DNA of 64,000 nt, from NCBI RefSeq assembly GCF_001632745.1, contig NZ_LQRT01000002.1, positions 806,001 to 870,000 on the forward strand. The letters run 5' to 3'. This DNA comes from Aquimarina aggregata (GTDB taxonomy: Bacteria > Bacteroidota > Bacteroidia > Flavobacteriales > Flavobacteriaceae). Both the position numbers and the translations under genes were made by a program. A model generated the notes under the pieces. That model was not told where the DNA came from. It searched no databases and worked only from the letters and a program-made list of their open reading frames with translations. Positions within the stretch are counted from its first letter, which is position 1. Every line of letters starts with the position of its first letter. This document shows positions 1 to 8,620 of the stretch, piece by piece.

Positions 1-158
1 TCCAAATACATAAATCGTTCGTTATCAATTATCAATATGTAAACGCAATAGAAGGTAATATGTTAACTATTGAAGAACATTCTATACCGATCGGACGTAG
101 CTATCGAGAAAATGCTATGAAAAAAATATATCTAACTGGAAAAAAAGGTTGGAGGTAA
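1..158 (+). CDS. LytTR-domain DNA-binding response regulator, C-terminal end only
   Basis: Only the last 52 codons are inside the window; the reading frame is open from base 3 to the TAA at 156-158. The translation has the typical end of a LytTR DNA-binding domain: an 'IHKSFVINYQYV' segment, a short turn, then 'IPIGRSYRE', which matches the conserved H-x-S-F-x-x-N and I-P-x-x-R-S-Y positions of the family. The intact LytTR regulator at 21813-22562 ends with the equivalent 'VHQSFLINLSHV' and 'IPVAQSRR'. Such proteins usually have an N-terminal receiver domain and work with LytS-type kinases, but neither can be seen here because the gene starts upstream of the window. Confidence 0.85.
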   Translation, partial: QIHKSFVINYQYVNAIEGNMLTIEEHSIPIGRSYRENAMKKIYLTGKKGWR

Positions 159-171
159 TATGCAAATACCC

Positions 172-798
172 TTATTTAGTCTTTAGCACCGCTCCTAATT
201 CAATTCCTTTTTGTTTTGCAAATTCTTGGATAGTGTTTAGTCCTAAATCCTGTCTTCTCTTGTTTACAGTCTCTGGATTTTTAATTGGAAAAAAGGTAGC
301 TTTACCATCTAGACCATATTCAAACTGACTTCCGTATAGTTGGGGCTTATCAGAATTGATTAACATTCTATCTATTAGTCTTGCATAATGTTTGGGTTGT
401 GATTCTTTTAGAAGTACTGATTCTTTTAATAATGGCGCATATTTCTCTTTTGAAGCTACCGAGCCGTGTTGCAAGACTCCCCATATCGTAGTATTGGCTA
501 GTCTACCTACTTGAGATATTCCTAACCAACCATATTTTTCGATGATGGCGACAACTTCTTTTTCTAAAACTTTATCTTGTTTTTCCACCACTTCCCAAAA
601 ATATTCAATTTCATCAGATTCTTGTCCATACCTTTTCTCAACATCTTTATACATCCTTCTAAAAATCTGATCCTTCATAAATAATGTTTCCAGTTTCATT
701 TTTAAAGAATCTAATTTAATTTGGGGTATATCTTGGGCTTTAGTTTGGAAGGACGCGATGAATATTCCAATGATGATTAAGTAAATTATTCTTTTCAT
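172..798 (-). CDS. Secreted DUF6624-like protein
   Basis: 208 residues starting with a clear signal peptide (about residues 1-22, ending 'TKAQ'), so it is exported. The mature part is mostly helical and charged, and its conserved-looking block is 'DRMLINSDKPQLYGSQ' around residues 142-157, which resembles the 'DR...G..QlYGTQ' signature of the DUF6624 family. No catalytic motif is recognised and the function is unknown. It converges on the LytTR gene end 13 bp away and lies in the same direction as the next two secreted-protein genes. The gap of more than 100 bp to its upstream neighbour suggests its own promoter. The family call is from memory of the motif and is moderate. Confidence 0.75.
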   Translation of the reverse strand: MKRIIYLIIIGIFIASFQTKAQDIPQIKLDSLKMKLETLFMKDQIFRRMYKDVEKRYGQESDEIEYFWEVVEKQDKVLEKEVVAIIEKYGWLGISQVGRLANTTIWGVLQHGSVASKEKYAPLLKESVLLKESQPKHYARLIDRMLINSDKPQLYGSQFEYGLDGKATFFPIKNPETVNKRRQDLGLNTIQEFAKQKGIELGAVLKTK

Positions 799-916
799 AG
801 TACTGTTTCTACTCGTTTTTGATTGTTAATTATTAGATTTTAAACAGAATTAATAAAATCTGGGGAGCGTTTCAATTGTTATTTTTCTCATTACATCTAA
901 GCTATTTTAGCTAGTG

Positions 917-2203
917 TTAATCTGCATACCTGCTACTATTCTTATCTTGCCATAACAGGTTAATGATTTGCCATTGCCCATTTGTTTTAGTTAAATGCAG
1001 ATACTCTACCCAATTATCTGAAAAAAGTTTAACGGTAGCTATATGATCGTATATATCAAGTATTTTAATATTATTACTCGGTTTAGGCGGAAATTTAGTG
1101 CCCGATTGGTTCCAGGATTCTGCAAATGATACCATTTGATCATAACTCGTTTCGCGTATGATCTGCTTTTTATTATCCCGATCATACCCTATTGTTCTTT
1201 TAGCCAATTCTTTATGAAACACTCGTTTCATGAGTTCTGGTTTAAGTTTCTGCAAAGCAATTAGATACCCTAATGACATTTCTTTAATTGCGAGAGTATC
1301 CTCAACGCTAGCGGGACTTGCAACAGATATTTTTCTTATGTTTGGGTATTTGAACTTCTTTATTAATTTATTGTTTTCATCATATTGCAAGCGCATTGTA
1401 TGATATCCAAATTCATCAAACTCTTGTTTTGCAACCGCATATCCCCAAGGATTTAGTGTTAATTCACCTTTTTTATTATGATAAGAATAAGTGATATGAT
1501 TACCATTATTGTCATAAGTATCTCGGTATGATGCAACTCCAACTGAGTTTTCTCGTATTTCTAACTTTTCATTGAGATTATAATTGATTTTTGGAGAGCC
1601 ATCTTTACGATATACAATACCAGTGATTCCAAATTCAAAATACGGAGAAATATCAACCAGTTTATCTTTTAAATTATAACGGTGCTCAATTACCATATTT
1701 TTAGTTTTCGTCCATTTATATTTAGTAATGTTCCAATTAGACTCCATAGGTTTATCTTCTAAATCATAAAAATCCAGGGCATATATAAATTTCTTTTTAT
1801 CAAACTTATATACTTCTTTATACACCGCTCTATCGTTTGTCATTCGATTTCCGTTGATATCTAGAAAAATGCGAGTAACATCATGATCTGTATAATTAAA
1901 AACGATTTTGTGAGCTCCTATAGTCGCTAAAGGATGGTGTCTCTTGCCATGATAATTATAATTTACAATCTCTACTAATTTATTTGAATTAGCATACTTA
2001 AAGACATAGTGTGATGTTTTAGAAGCTGTTTCCTTGCTTATCTCATGAATACCTTTTAATGGAACATGAGGCGATACATGATTATATCTTAAATGTCTAA
2101 AATATTTTGTAATTGTTTCTTTTTGATTATTAGATTGCGAAAAATGCGATAACGGTGATAAAAGAAATACAAAACATATAGTAATATCGACGATGCGTTT
2201 CAT
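917..2203 (-). CDS. Secreted protein with C-terminal NTF2/lumazine-binding-like domain
   Basis: 428 residues with a signal peptide (about 1-23). The middle part (about 80-290) is rich in 'YDxxGN' and 'KKG' type beta-turns, such as 'DTYDNNGNHITY' and 'YDENNKLIKKF', reminiscent of repeat-like beta-sheet proteins. The last ~120 residues (about 305-425) look like the SnoaL/NTF2-like 'putative lumazine-binding' fold: an initial helix 'GYLIALQKLKPELMKRVFHKE', then 'ILDIYDHIATVKLF', then 'YLHLTKTNGQWQIINLLW'. That fold often serves as a ligand-binding or accessory domain. No enzyme activity can be claimed. It sits in a run of three minus-strand secreted-protein genes that may be separate transcription units. 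Confidence 0.75.
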   Translation of the reverse strand: MKRIVDITICFVFLLSPLSHFSQSNNQKETITKYFRHLRYNHVSPHVPLKGIHEISKETASKTSHYVFKYANSNKLVEIVNYNYHGKRHHPLATIGAHKIVFNYTDHDVTRIFLDINGNRMTNDRAVYKEVYKFDKKKFIYALDFYDLEDKPMESNWNITKYKWTKTKNMVIEHRYNLKDKLVDISPYFEFGITGIVYRKDGSPKINYNLNEKLEIRENSVGVASYRDTYDNNGNHITYSYHNKKGELTLNPWGYAVAKQEFDEFGYHTMRLQYDENNKLIKKFKYPNIRKISVASPASVEDTLAIKEMSLGYLIALQKLKPELMKRVFHKELAKRTIGYDRDNKKQIIRETSYDQMVSFAESWNQSGTKFPPKPSNNIKILDIYDHIATVKLFSDNWVEYLHLTKTNGQWQIINLLWQDKNSSRYAD

Positions 2204-2234
2204 ATAGGTATACTTTTTTTGACTTATAATTTGA

Positions 2235-3146
2235 TTAATAAAGATGATCTAACCAGTGTATTACATTTAATAGTAGTTGATAATTTTCGGTAGCTTTATC
2301 AGAGTTCATTCCTACTTTAATTCTATTTCTTCCTGCAATTTGAGCCGTAAACATAGCTGCTTCTCCAAATACAGCTACTCTACCTTTCCCATGTTTTAAA
2401 ATAGCTCCCTGAGACAAGTTGGTAGCCGGAAATTTTGGTGTTTTACTATTAAATCTCCACATTGTATCAGTCATGAACACCTTATATTCTCTTTTCAAAT
2501 TTAAAATAGAAGATGCCTTTTTAGGAATCTTGAATGCTTGACCCGTAAATGTTCTTATATGCCTAACAGTCTCCATATTGTTACGACCATTGGTTATACT
2601 ATTTTTATTTAGCATCATGTTTTCTAAAGAAAAATCTAAAATTCCGTTATCATCTTTGTCTAATACAAAACCATCATAAAACTCAAAACCAAAAATATGA
2701 GCAAGATTGGCAGAAGCACCAGCAAATGGCATATGGTCGGCTATAAGAAATAAAGAACCTCCTTTATAAACCCACTCTTCTATATTCTCAATTTCATTCT
2801 TAGAAAAAGCAGTTTTTGTAGGTGTGACAAATGGAGGTCTACTATTTGGCGCCAATGCATTAGAAATAACAAGTATTCTTACTTCTTTTAGCTTTCGCTT
2901 TTCAAACTTCCCATTAAAACCAACTACTCGATAACCATCTTCGGTTAAAACTTTAGAAAAAGGAGAAAAACGATTATTTTTGGTATGAAAATTATGATGC
3001 CCCTCATCTATATACAATAAAGGGCCAGAGTTATCTTGGTATGCTTTAGATAAGATCTTTGGATTATAAAGAGTATCGGTTATTTGTTGAGAAAATACAG
3101 TAGTGACAAACAATAAACTTATAAAAAACAGAAAATTTGAGTTCAT
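2235..3146 (-). CDS. Secreted DUF4350-like (glutamine-amidotransferase-fold) protein
   Basis: 303 residues with a signal peptide (about 1-19, 'VFSQ'). The segment 'LLYIDEGHHNFHT' followed by 'LVISNALAPN', 'EIENIEEWVYKGGSLFLIADHMPF' and a final 'HGKGRVAVFGEAAMFTAQ' is typical of the DUF4350/class-I glutamine-amidotransferase-like fold used by secreted or membrane proteins that lack the catalytic cysteine. I see no nucleophilic cysteine at the expected elbow, so it is probably non-catalytic or has another chemistry. It is 31 bp upstream of the lumazine-binding-like gene in the direction of transcription, so the two may be co-transcribed. Substrate unknown. Confidence 0.75.
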   Translation of the reverse strand: MNSNFLFFISLLFVTTVFSQQITDTLYNPKILSKAYQDNSGPLLYIDEGHHNFHTKNNRFSPFSKVLTEDGYRVVGFNGKFEKRKLKEVRILVISNALAPNSRPPFVTPTKTAFSKNEIENIEEWVYKGGSLFLIADHMPFAGASANLAHIFGFEFYDGFVLDKDDNGILDFSLENMMLNKNSITNGRNNMETVRHIRTFTGQAFKIPKKASSILNLKREYKVFMTDTMWRFNSKTPKFPATNLSQGAILKHGKGRVAVFGEAAMFTAQIAGRNRIKVGMNSDKATENYQLLLNVIHWLDHLY

Positions 3147-3355
3147 AATTTAATAGATAATCAACAGATTCATTAGAGCATCTAAAGTATCATAATCTAG
3201 TATCCCAAATAAATATTTTTGCTCAACAACTTCAACTATACTACATAAACAATATTTCACTCGACATATAGTAAAAACCTGATATCATGCCTTTTATCGA
3301 GTATATCATGTTAGTGATAGAAATACCCCTACTTACCACTAGATACAAAAAAAAC

Positions 3356-3386
3356 TTGCATATATTATGGTTTTTCCGTAATTTAG
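3356..3386 (+). promoter_or_regulatory. Putative Bacteroidota-type promoter for the 3413 gene
   Basis: TTG at 3356-3358 and TAATTTAG at 3379-3386, 20 bp apart. This is one base off the Bacteroidota TTG/TAnnTTTG consensus (A for the seventh-position T), about 27 bp before the ATG at 3413. It supports transcription of the small downstream gene. Confidence 0.4.
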
Positions 3387-3412
3387 GATTCCCAATATAA
3401 AATTGACTACTT

Positions 3413-3664
3413 ATGCAAAAAACTACTCTTGAGCGAAAATTCAACGCTCGAAAACTAGACCTGAAGTATAATGATATCTGGAACAGAGGTATCCATCTAT
3501 TTACAATAGACGATAAAAACCGTGATTTTCAATATAGTATCTTTTATATAGATCTGTTATTTGCAGAGGTCATTTACAATAAACTTACTGGAGATATTAT
3601 CACTATTAATAGTTTTAGTGATAAGGCAAAAATGATTTATTATATGACAGAAGATTTTAACTAG
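3413..3664 (+). CDS. Small hypothetical protein (83 aa)
   Basis: Unrecognised 83-residue soluble protein with no signal peptide, mixed charge and several aromatic residues ('IWNRGIHLFTIDDKNRDFQYSIFYIDLLFAEV'). It starts at the only nearby ATG, has a plausible promoter directly upstream, and ends 4 bp before the convergent EamA transporter gene. Codon choice is like its neighbours. It looks like a single alpha/beta domain. A similarly sized reading frame on the opposite strand (3241-3444) overlaps its start and is less convincing. Function unknown. Confidence 0.55.
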   Translation: MQKTTLERKFNARKLDLKYNDIWNRGIHLFTIDDKNRDFQYSIFYIDLLFAEVIYNKLTGDIITINSFSDKAKMIYYMTEDFN

Positions 3665-3668
3665 AATA

Positions 3669-4499
3669 CTATTTACTGCGATATATAATATTAAGTATAA
3701 GTCCGGTGATAACAAGTAGAGTACCTATCAAACTCATTATTGGATAAACATCTGAAAACCAAAATACCCCTGCTATCATAGTAAATATAACCTCTATATA
3801 CTTTAGAGAAACTATTTTATTGGTAGCTTGGGATTGAAATGCTTTTGTCATAAATAATTGGCCAAAGTATCCAAAAATACCTAAGCTAAGCAGTATAACC
3901 CACTCTATCCCTATTGGTGTTTTCCAATTAAATATTGATAGTATACCTCCTACAATTACAGAAATCCACATAAAATAGTTGACGATCACTACTGGATGGT
4001 CTTTTTGTCCTATTTTGTTTATCAAAACATACACTACACCACTAAATAAAGCAGAAAATAGAATTAGAAGTAATCCATATGAATTAATATTAGGGTCAAA
4101 GCCTTTAATCATTAAAACTCCCCCGAACGCCATTAAAAAAAATAACCACTGAATAGGTTTCACTTTTTCTCTAAGAAAAAAAACAGCTAGAATTGTAGCA
4201 AAAATTGGAGAAATATATCGTAACGAAACTGCAGAACCTATTGGTAAGTAATTTACAGACATAAAAAACAAACACATAGAGGTAACCCCTGCCAGTCCTC
4301 TATAGATTAATAACTTCTTCTGATTCCCGAAAATTGAAATTTTATGGTATCTTAAATAACTCATTGTAAAAAACAAAGAACCAATTGCTCTAAAAAACAC
4401 TAATTCTCCTCCTCCAAAATGAGATAAATACTTTACCAGTAAATTCATTACCGTAAAACATACGGCGCTTAAGAGCATAAAGTATATCGCCTTTTTCAT
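3669..4499 (-). CDS. EamA/DMT-family transporter
   Basis: 276 residues, very hydrophobic, with about ten predicted membrane helices arranged as two five-helix EamA repeats (about 1-135 and 140-275). The first repeat has the typical 'MNLLVKYLSHFGGGELVFFRAIGSLFF' start and 'LRYISPIFATILAVFFLREKV' end; the second closes with 'GTLLVITGLILNII'. Members move small metabolites or amino acids across the inner membrane, and the substrate cannot be predicted. It is a single gene, convergent with the 3413 gene and divergent from the 4896 gene across a long non-coding stretch. Confidence 0.9.
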   Translation of the reverse strand: MKKAIYFMLLSAVCFTVMNLLVKYLSHFGGGELVFFRAIGSLFFTMSYLRYHKISIFGNQKKLLIYRGLAGVTSMCLFFMSVNYLPIGSAVSLRYISPIFATILAVFFLREKVKPIQWLFFLMAFGGVLMIKGFDPNINSYGLLLILFSALFSGVVYVLINKIGQKDHPVVIVNYFMWISVIVGGILSIFNWKTPIGIEWVILLSLGIFGYFGQLFMTKAFQSQATNKIVSLKYIEVIFTMIAGVFWFSDVYPIMSLIGTLLVITGLILNIIYRSK

Positions 4500-4895
4500 A
4501 AAGGCTCCAAAGATAAGCGTTTCATCAAAAATTAACGCTTTAAAACTGACTTCCTATGTATTTTTTATATTTTTCTTAATTATCAATGTATTAATCTATC
4601 ATAATTGATTTTTTACCTTAATTTCTTAATCATCTTCAACGAAATGGTATCATATCAAAATAATATATTATAGATTTTATCAATATAAATAAAAACTACA
4701 AGTAAGTTTATTTAAGTAATTAAAAATAAGATATTTATGTTTTTGAAAAATGACAAGTAGAATGTTTTTTTTATTCCTATTCTATAAGTATTTAGTTCAT
4801 AAAACTTAAATCTAGTAAACGGTGCTCTTTGGCATGATAATAGTTCTATTATAAATTATTTTAGTACATTAGTTATTTAATCCCCAATCACACCT
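4500..4895. other. Intergenic region, 396 bp, AT-rich
   Basis: Divergent intergenic region between the EamA transporter (minus) and the 4896 gene (plus). It must hold both promoters, but I see no clean TTG/TAnnTTTG pair. A 7-bp inverted repeat AAGCGTT/AACGCTT lies at 4515-4540, close to the transporter start. Nothing coding is visible. Confidence 0.5.
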
Positions 4896-5861
4896 ATGAA
4901 AAAGCTGTTTGCCCTACTACTGCTTTTTTTATCGCAATTTATATATTCGCAGGCATATTCGATACTCGATGCAGCGAACAAAACTCCTGTTTCATATGCC
5001 ACTATTTCTTTTGGTAACGGAAGCGGAACCTTTGCGGATGCCGATGGCCGTTTTAAGTATTATAAAAAATGGTATCCGAAAGTAGATTCTCTTTACGTTT
5101 CTGCATTAGGGTATAAAGAGATCACTATTTCCACAAATGCGATCCCCAAGACTATACTTTTAGAGCAAAATATCGCAGAATTAAAGGAAGTATATATTAC
5201 CGCCGAAAAGAAAAGAAAATACAAAACCAAGAGACTAGCCTCTACTGTACATAATGATTATTTTAGATGTTGGCTTCCTACTGTAGAATCAGAAATAGCA
5301 GTCTTTTTTCCTAAAGAATCAGAAAAATCCACTAGCATATCTTCTGTCTTTCTACCTGTTAAAGTAGAAAGTTCGAATAAGCATTCTGGAAAAGAACAGC
5401 CATTCTCTACGCTATTTAAAATGCAATTCTACGCCAATGAAAAAGGGTTTCCTGGTAAAAGGCTGGCTTATGAAGATATCATATTCAAAATAACCGAAAA
5501 AGATAAATCTAATTTTGAACTGAACGTTTCAGAATATAAAGTGTACATCCCAAAAGAAGGGATCTTTATTTCTGTACAAGTTTTAGGATACGCAGACAAA
5601 AATGGTAAACTTCAACAAACAAGAAAATATCACGAAGTAGAAACTAGAAAAGGTCTTGTAAAAGTTTCAACTACATTTAGACCTTTATTACCATTCACAA
5701 ATAAATTTGATCACTATCATACTTTTACACGCAGAATTTTTTACAAAAATCGCACCTGGCAACGTTTTGACAGAAAATATAGCACAAACAACAACCTTAT
5801 TAAAAGCAATAATACAAATTACGGAATGGGTCTAAAATTAAGGCTATATGAAGATAAATAA
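4896..5861 (+). CDS. Carboxypeptidase-regulatory-like secreted protein
   Basis: 321 residues with a signal peptide (about 1-19). Residues ~20-110 look like the CarboxypepD_reg-like beta-sandwich found at the start of many Bacteroidota surface proteins: 'VSYATISFGNGSGTFADADGRFKYY', a hydrophobic strand 'SLYVSALGYKEITI', and a closing 'ELKEVYITA'. This domain precedes TonB-dependent barrels in larger proteins, but here there is no plug or barrel. The rest is a basic, beta-rich domain without a recognised family. It probably sits in the envelope. It converges on the SulP gene 16 bp away. Confidence 0.75.
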   Translation: MKKLFALLLLFLSQFIYSQAYSILDAANKTPVSYATISFGNGSGTFADADGRFKYYKKWYPKVDSLYVSALGYKEITISTNAIPKTILLEQNIAELKEVYITAEKKRKYKTKRLASTVHNDYFRCWLPTVESEIAVFFPKESEKSTSISSVFLPVKVESSNKHSGKEQPFSTLFKMQFYANEKGFPGKRLAYEDIIFKITEKDKSNFELNVSEYKVYIPKEGIFISVQVLGYADKNGKLQQTRKYHEVETRKGLVKVSTTFRPLLPFTNKFDHYHTFTRRIFYKNRTWQRFDRKYSTNNNLIKSNNTNYGMGLKLRLYEDK

Positions 5862-5877
5862 ATTGTTTTGCAAGATC

Positions 5878-7524
5878 TTATTCTAAAAATGACCTTCTTT
5901 TTTTATTGAATTGTACTGCTGCCTCATGTTTTGTTTCATGAATTGTTCTGTTTTCTGCATAATCCACAGCATCGGATATTGTTAAATAATAATAAGAAAC
6001 TCCCAATCTATCAGTAAACCCTGATCTTTTAAGAAAATCTCTTACAGGACCGATCGTACCAACCATTAACAACTGAACTCCTAACCCCTGCGTATACTGA
6101 TAAATATCTTCTAAAACATGTAAACCTGTGCTATCTATATCATGCATGTTCGTATTATCTAAAATCAAAAATTTTGGTACAGGCTTTCGTTTTGTAATGT
6201 ATTCTTGAATGGTATCTTTAAAAAAACTTGCATTTCCAAAATATAATTGATTATCAAAACGGATAATTAAATATTCGGTAGATTGAAGTGCATCTGGAAA
6301 CCTATTAATATTTCTATAATAGGTAGTTCCGGGAATATTTACTAATTCTGCTATATGTGGTCGCGAACTATAGTACTGCAGAAATACAAATGATAGAATA
6401 ACCCCTATAAATATACCATTTTCAACACCAAAGATTAAGGTCCCAAAAAAGGTAATGATCATAACGATAAAATCACGCCTTCTAAGTTCAAACAAATGTT
6501 TAGCTTCACTAAAATTTATCAATCCAAAAACAGAGACAAGTATGATTGCAGCCAATACAGCTTTAGGAATATAATAAAAAAATGATGTTAGAAACAGTAA
6601 AGAAAGTAATACTAATACTGCAGCAATAATAGAAGACACAGTAGTCTTGGCACCTGCTTCATCATTAATAGCTGTTCTACTATAACTTCCTGATGAGGGT
6701 ACTGCCTGAAAAAAGGCACCGATCACTTTTGCTATTCCTAATGCAAATAATTCTTGATTTGGTCTAACCACATGATCTCTATTTTTCATTTCCATAGATT
6801 TGGCAATACCAATACTACCAACATAACCAATAAAAGTAACTGTTAATACTGCTGGAATAAGTGACATCATAGTAGCATACTCCATTTCGGGTATATTGAA
6901 AGATGGTAGACCACTAGGAACATCTTTAATTATGGATACTCCATTTTCATTTAGCTTAAAAAAATAAGTCAGTAAAGTAGAGATTACCAAAACGGTAAGT
7001 GCTCCGGGAAAAGAGCGTTTCCATTTTTTTAAAGCTACAATAATTATAATGGAAGATACGCAGATCAATATCGTAATCCAGTTTACTTCTGATAAATGAC
7101 GTAAACTATACCAAACTGTTTGATGTGTATACTTAAAATTAGGAATCCCAATTCCTAGGCTTTCCTCTAGCTGCGAGACAATAATTATAATTGCTGCTGC
7201 AGATATAAAGCCTGAAATCACGGGTTGAGAGATTAAGTTTACAAGAAACCCCATCCTCAAAATACTCATTATAATTTGTAGTACTCCAATCAAAAAACTT
7301 GCAAACAACGCTAATTCTACAAACTTAGCACTAAAAGGTTCTGCAAGTTGACTCACACTACTCATTACCAAAATTGCTGTGATAGCCACTGGACCTATAC
7401 TTAGCTGCATAGAGGACCCAAAAAAAGCATATAAAACTAACGGTACCAAACAAGCATAAAGACCGTAAATAGGTGGCACTCCCATTAGTAAAGCATAAGC
7501 TATGGCTTGTGGAATTAGAATCAC
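5878..7524 (-). CDS. SulP-family inorganic anion transporter with STAS domain (start uncertain)
   Basis: Inner-membrane permease of the SLC26/SulP family: membrane core to about residue 390, then a cytoplasmic STAS domain ('YLIIRFDNQLYFGNASFFKD', 'ILDNTNMHDIDSTGLHVLEDI'). Sulfate or bicarbonate are usual substrates; which one applies is unknown. The coordinates start at a GTG (7524-7522), but that point is inside the first conserved helix ('AGLTVGVILIPQAIAYA'). The same frame stays open upstream to 7659, after a TAG at 7662-7660, and encodes a convincing family N-terminus ('ALHKIIPFFQFFSDKKYT' then 'SDVVAGLTVG'). That extension has no ATG, GTG or TTG start, only ATT or ATA codons. The real start is therefore non-standard, or the gene is damaged at its 5' end. 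Confidence 0.85.
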   Translation of the reverse strand: MILIPQAIAYALLMGVPPIYGLYACLVPLVLYAFFGSSMQLSIGPVAITAILVMSSVSQLAEPFSAKFVELALFASFLIGVLQIIMSILRMGFLVNLISQPVISGFISAAAIIIIVSQLEESLGIGIPNFKYTHQTVWYSLRHLSEVNWITILICVSSIIIIVALKKWKRSFPGALTVLVISTLLTYFFKLNENGVSIIKDVPSGLPSFNIPEMEYATMMSLIPAVLTVTFIGYVGSIGIAKSMEMKNRDHVVRPNQELFALGIAKVIGAFFQAVPSSGSYSRTAINDEAGAKTTVSSIIAAVLVLLSLLFLTSFFYYIPKAVLAAIILVSVFGLINFSEAKHLFELRRRDFIVMIITFFGTLIFGVENGIFIGVILSFVFLQYYSSRPHIAELVNIPGTTYYRNINRFPDALQSTEYLIIRFDNQLYFGNASFFKDTIQEYITKRKPVPKFLILDNTNMHDIDSTGLHVLEDIYQYTQGLGVQLLMVGTIGPVRDFLKRSGFTDRLGVSYYYLTISDAVDYAENRTIHETKHEAAVQFNKKRRSFLE

Positions 7525-7724
7525 CCCAACTGTAAGGCCCGCAACAACATCTGACGAAAAAGTAGATTTAGTATACTTCTTATCAGAAAAAAATTGAAAA
7601 AACGGAATTATTTTATGTAGTGCTTTAACGTTATCAATAGTTTGATTAATACTGTAAATCTACAACAGTTGATAATTTATCCCAAAAGAATTTCATATTC
7701 ATAGAATCCTTTCTTGCTTTTATC

Positions 7725-7732
7725 TATTTTTG
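7725..7732 (+). promoter_or_regulatory. -7 box candidate for the TSUP permease gene
   Basis: TATTTTTG fits the TAnnTTTG -7 consensus and lies 31 bp before the ATG at 7764. No TTG at the right distance upstream was found, so only the -7 element is supported. Confidence 0.35.
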
Positions 7733-7763
7733 ATCAGAAATCCACATTTTTAGCAATAATCTA

Positions 7764-8519
7764 ATGAATGAAATACTACTCCTTCTTCTTTTAGCTATCA
7801 TAGGTTTTATAGCTGGTGTTATTAATACTATCGCTGGTGGTGGCTCTCTCTTAACATTACCCATGCTAATCTTTATGGGGTTACCTCCTGCTGTGGCAAA
7901 CGGAACAAACCGTATTGGGATTTTTATTCAATGTATTACCTCTATTGCAGGTTTCAAAAGTAAAGGTATAAAACCTACATCTTTTGGTGTTTACTTAGGA
8001 ATATCTGCCTTAATTGGATCTATAATTGGAGCGCAAATCGCTGTTGATATTAAAGGAGATACATTTAATAAGATTTTAGCCATAGTAATGGTATTTATCG
8101 TTTTTTTTATGGTGTTCAAGCCTAAAGTAAAACTTAATGATGTAATAGAAAGAATACAAGGCAAACACCTTTGGATATCTATAGTAGCTTTTTTCTTTAT
8201 AGGAATTTATGGTGGTTTTATCCAAGCTGGAGTAGGTATTTTTATTTTATTAGCCCTAACCTCGATAAACTACCTAAGTCTTGTTAAATCTAACGCTGTT
8301 AAAGTACTAGTAGTTTTTATTTACACCATAGCAGCACTGGCCATTTTTGCATATAACCAACAGATTAACTATCTATACGGTATTGTCCTTGCACTAGGTA
8401 ACGCTACAGGAGGATGGATCGCAAGTAGATGGGCTGTAAAAAAAGGTGATGGGCTTGTAAAAGTTTTTTTAGTTATTATGGTTGTCGCTATGGCGATCAA
8501 GCTATGGTTGGATAATTAA
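7764..8519 (+). CDS. TauE/SafE (TSUP) family membrane permease
   Basis: 251 residues with about eight membrane helices. It begins with the TSUP signature 'GFIAGVINTIAGGGSLLTLPML' and has the second half-repeat 'FFIGIYGGFIQAGVGIFILLAL'. Family members export or import sulfite, sulfoacetate and other organosulfur anions, or act as unspecified anion permeases. Divergent from the SulP transporter, 240 bp away, which makes a sulfur-anion role attractive but unproven. Starts at ATG; the 7725 -7 box is upstream. Confidence 0.88.
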   Translation: MNEILLLLLLAIIGFIAGVINTIAGGGSLLTLPMLIFMGLPPAVANGTNRIGIFIQCITSIAGFKSKGIKPTSFGVYLGISALIGSIIGAQIAVDIKGDTFNKILAIVMVFIVFFMVFKPKVKLNDVIERIQGKHLWISIVAFFFIGIYGGFIQAGVGIFILLALTSINYLSLVKSNAVKVLVVFIYTIAALAIFAYNQQINYLYGIVLALGNATGGWIASRWAVKKGDGLVKVFLVIMVVAMAIKLWLDN

Positions 8520-8620
8520 ATTTTGTATACGAAAATGCAGATTTATAGATAGAGTTCTTTTTGGGTACCCAGTATTATTCTTATCTTATACCAATCATAC
8601 AACCACAAAATCGTCTAAAA

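Noticed and set aside
3241-3444. 67-residue frame on the minus strand
   Set aside because: It overlaps the start of the more plausible 3413 gene and its promoter; hydrophobic, no family, no promoter of its own.
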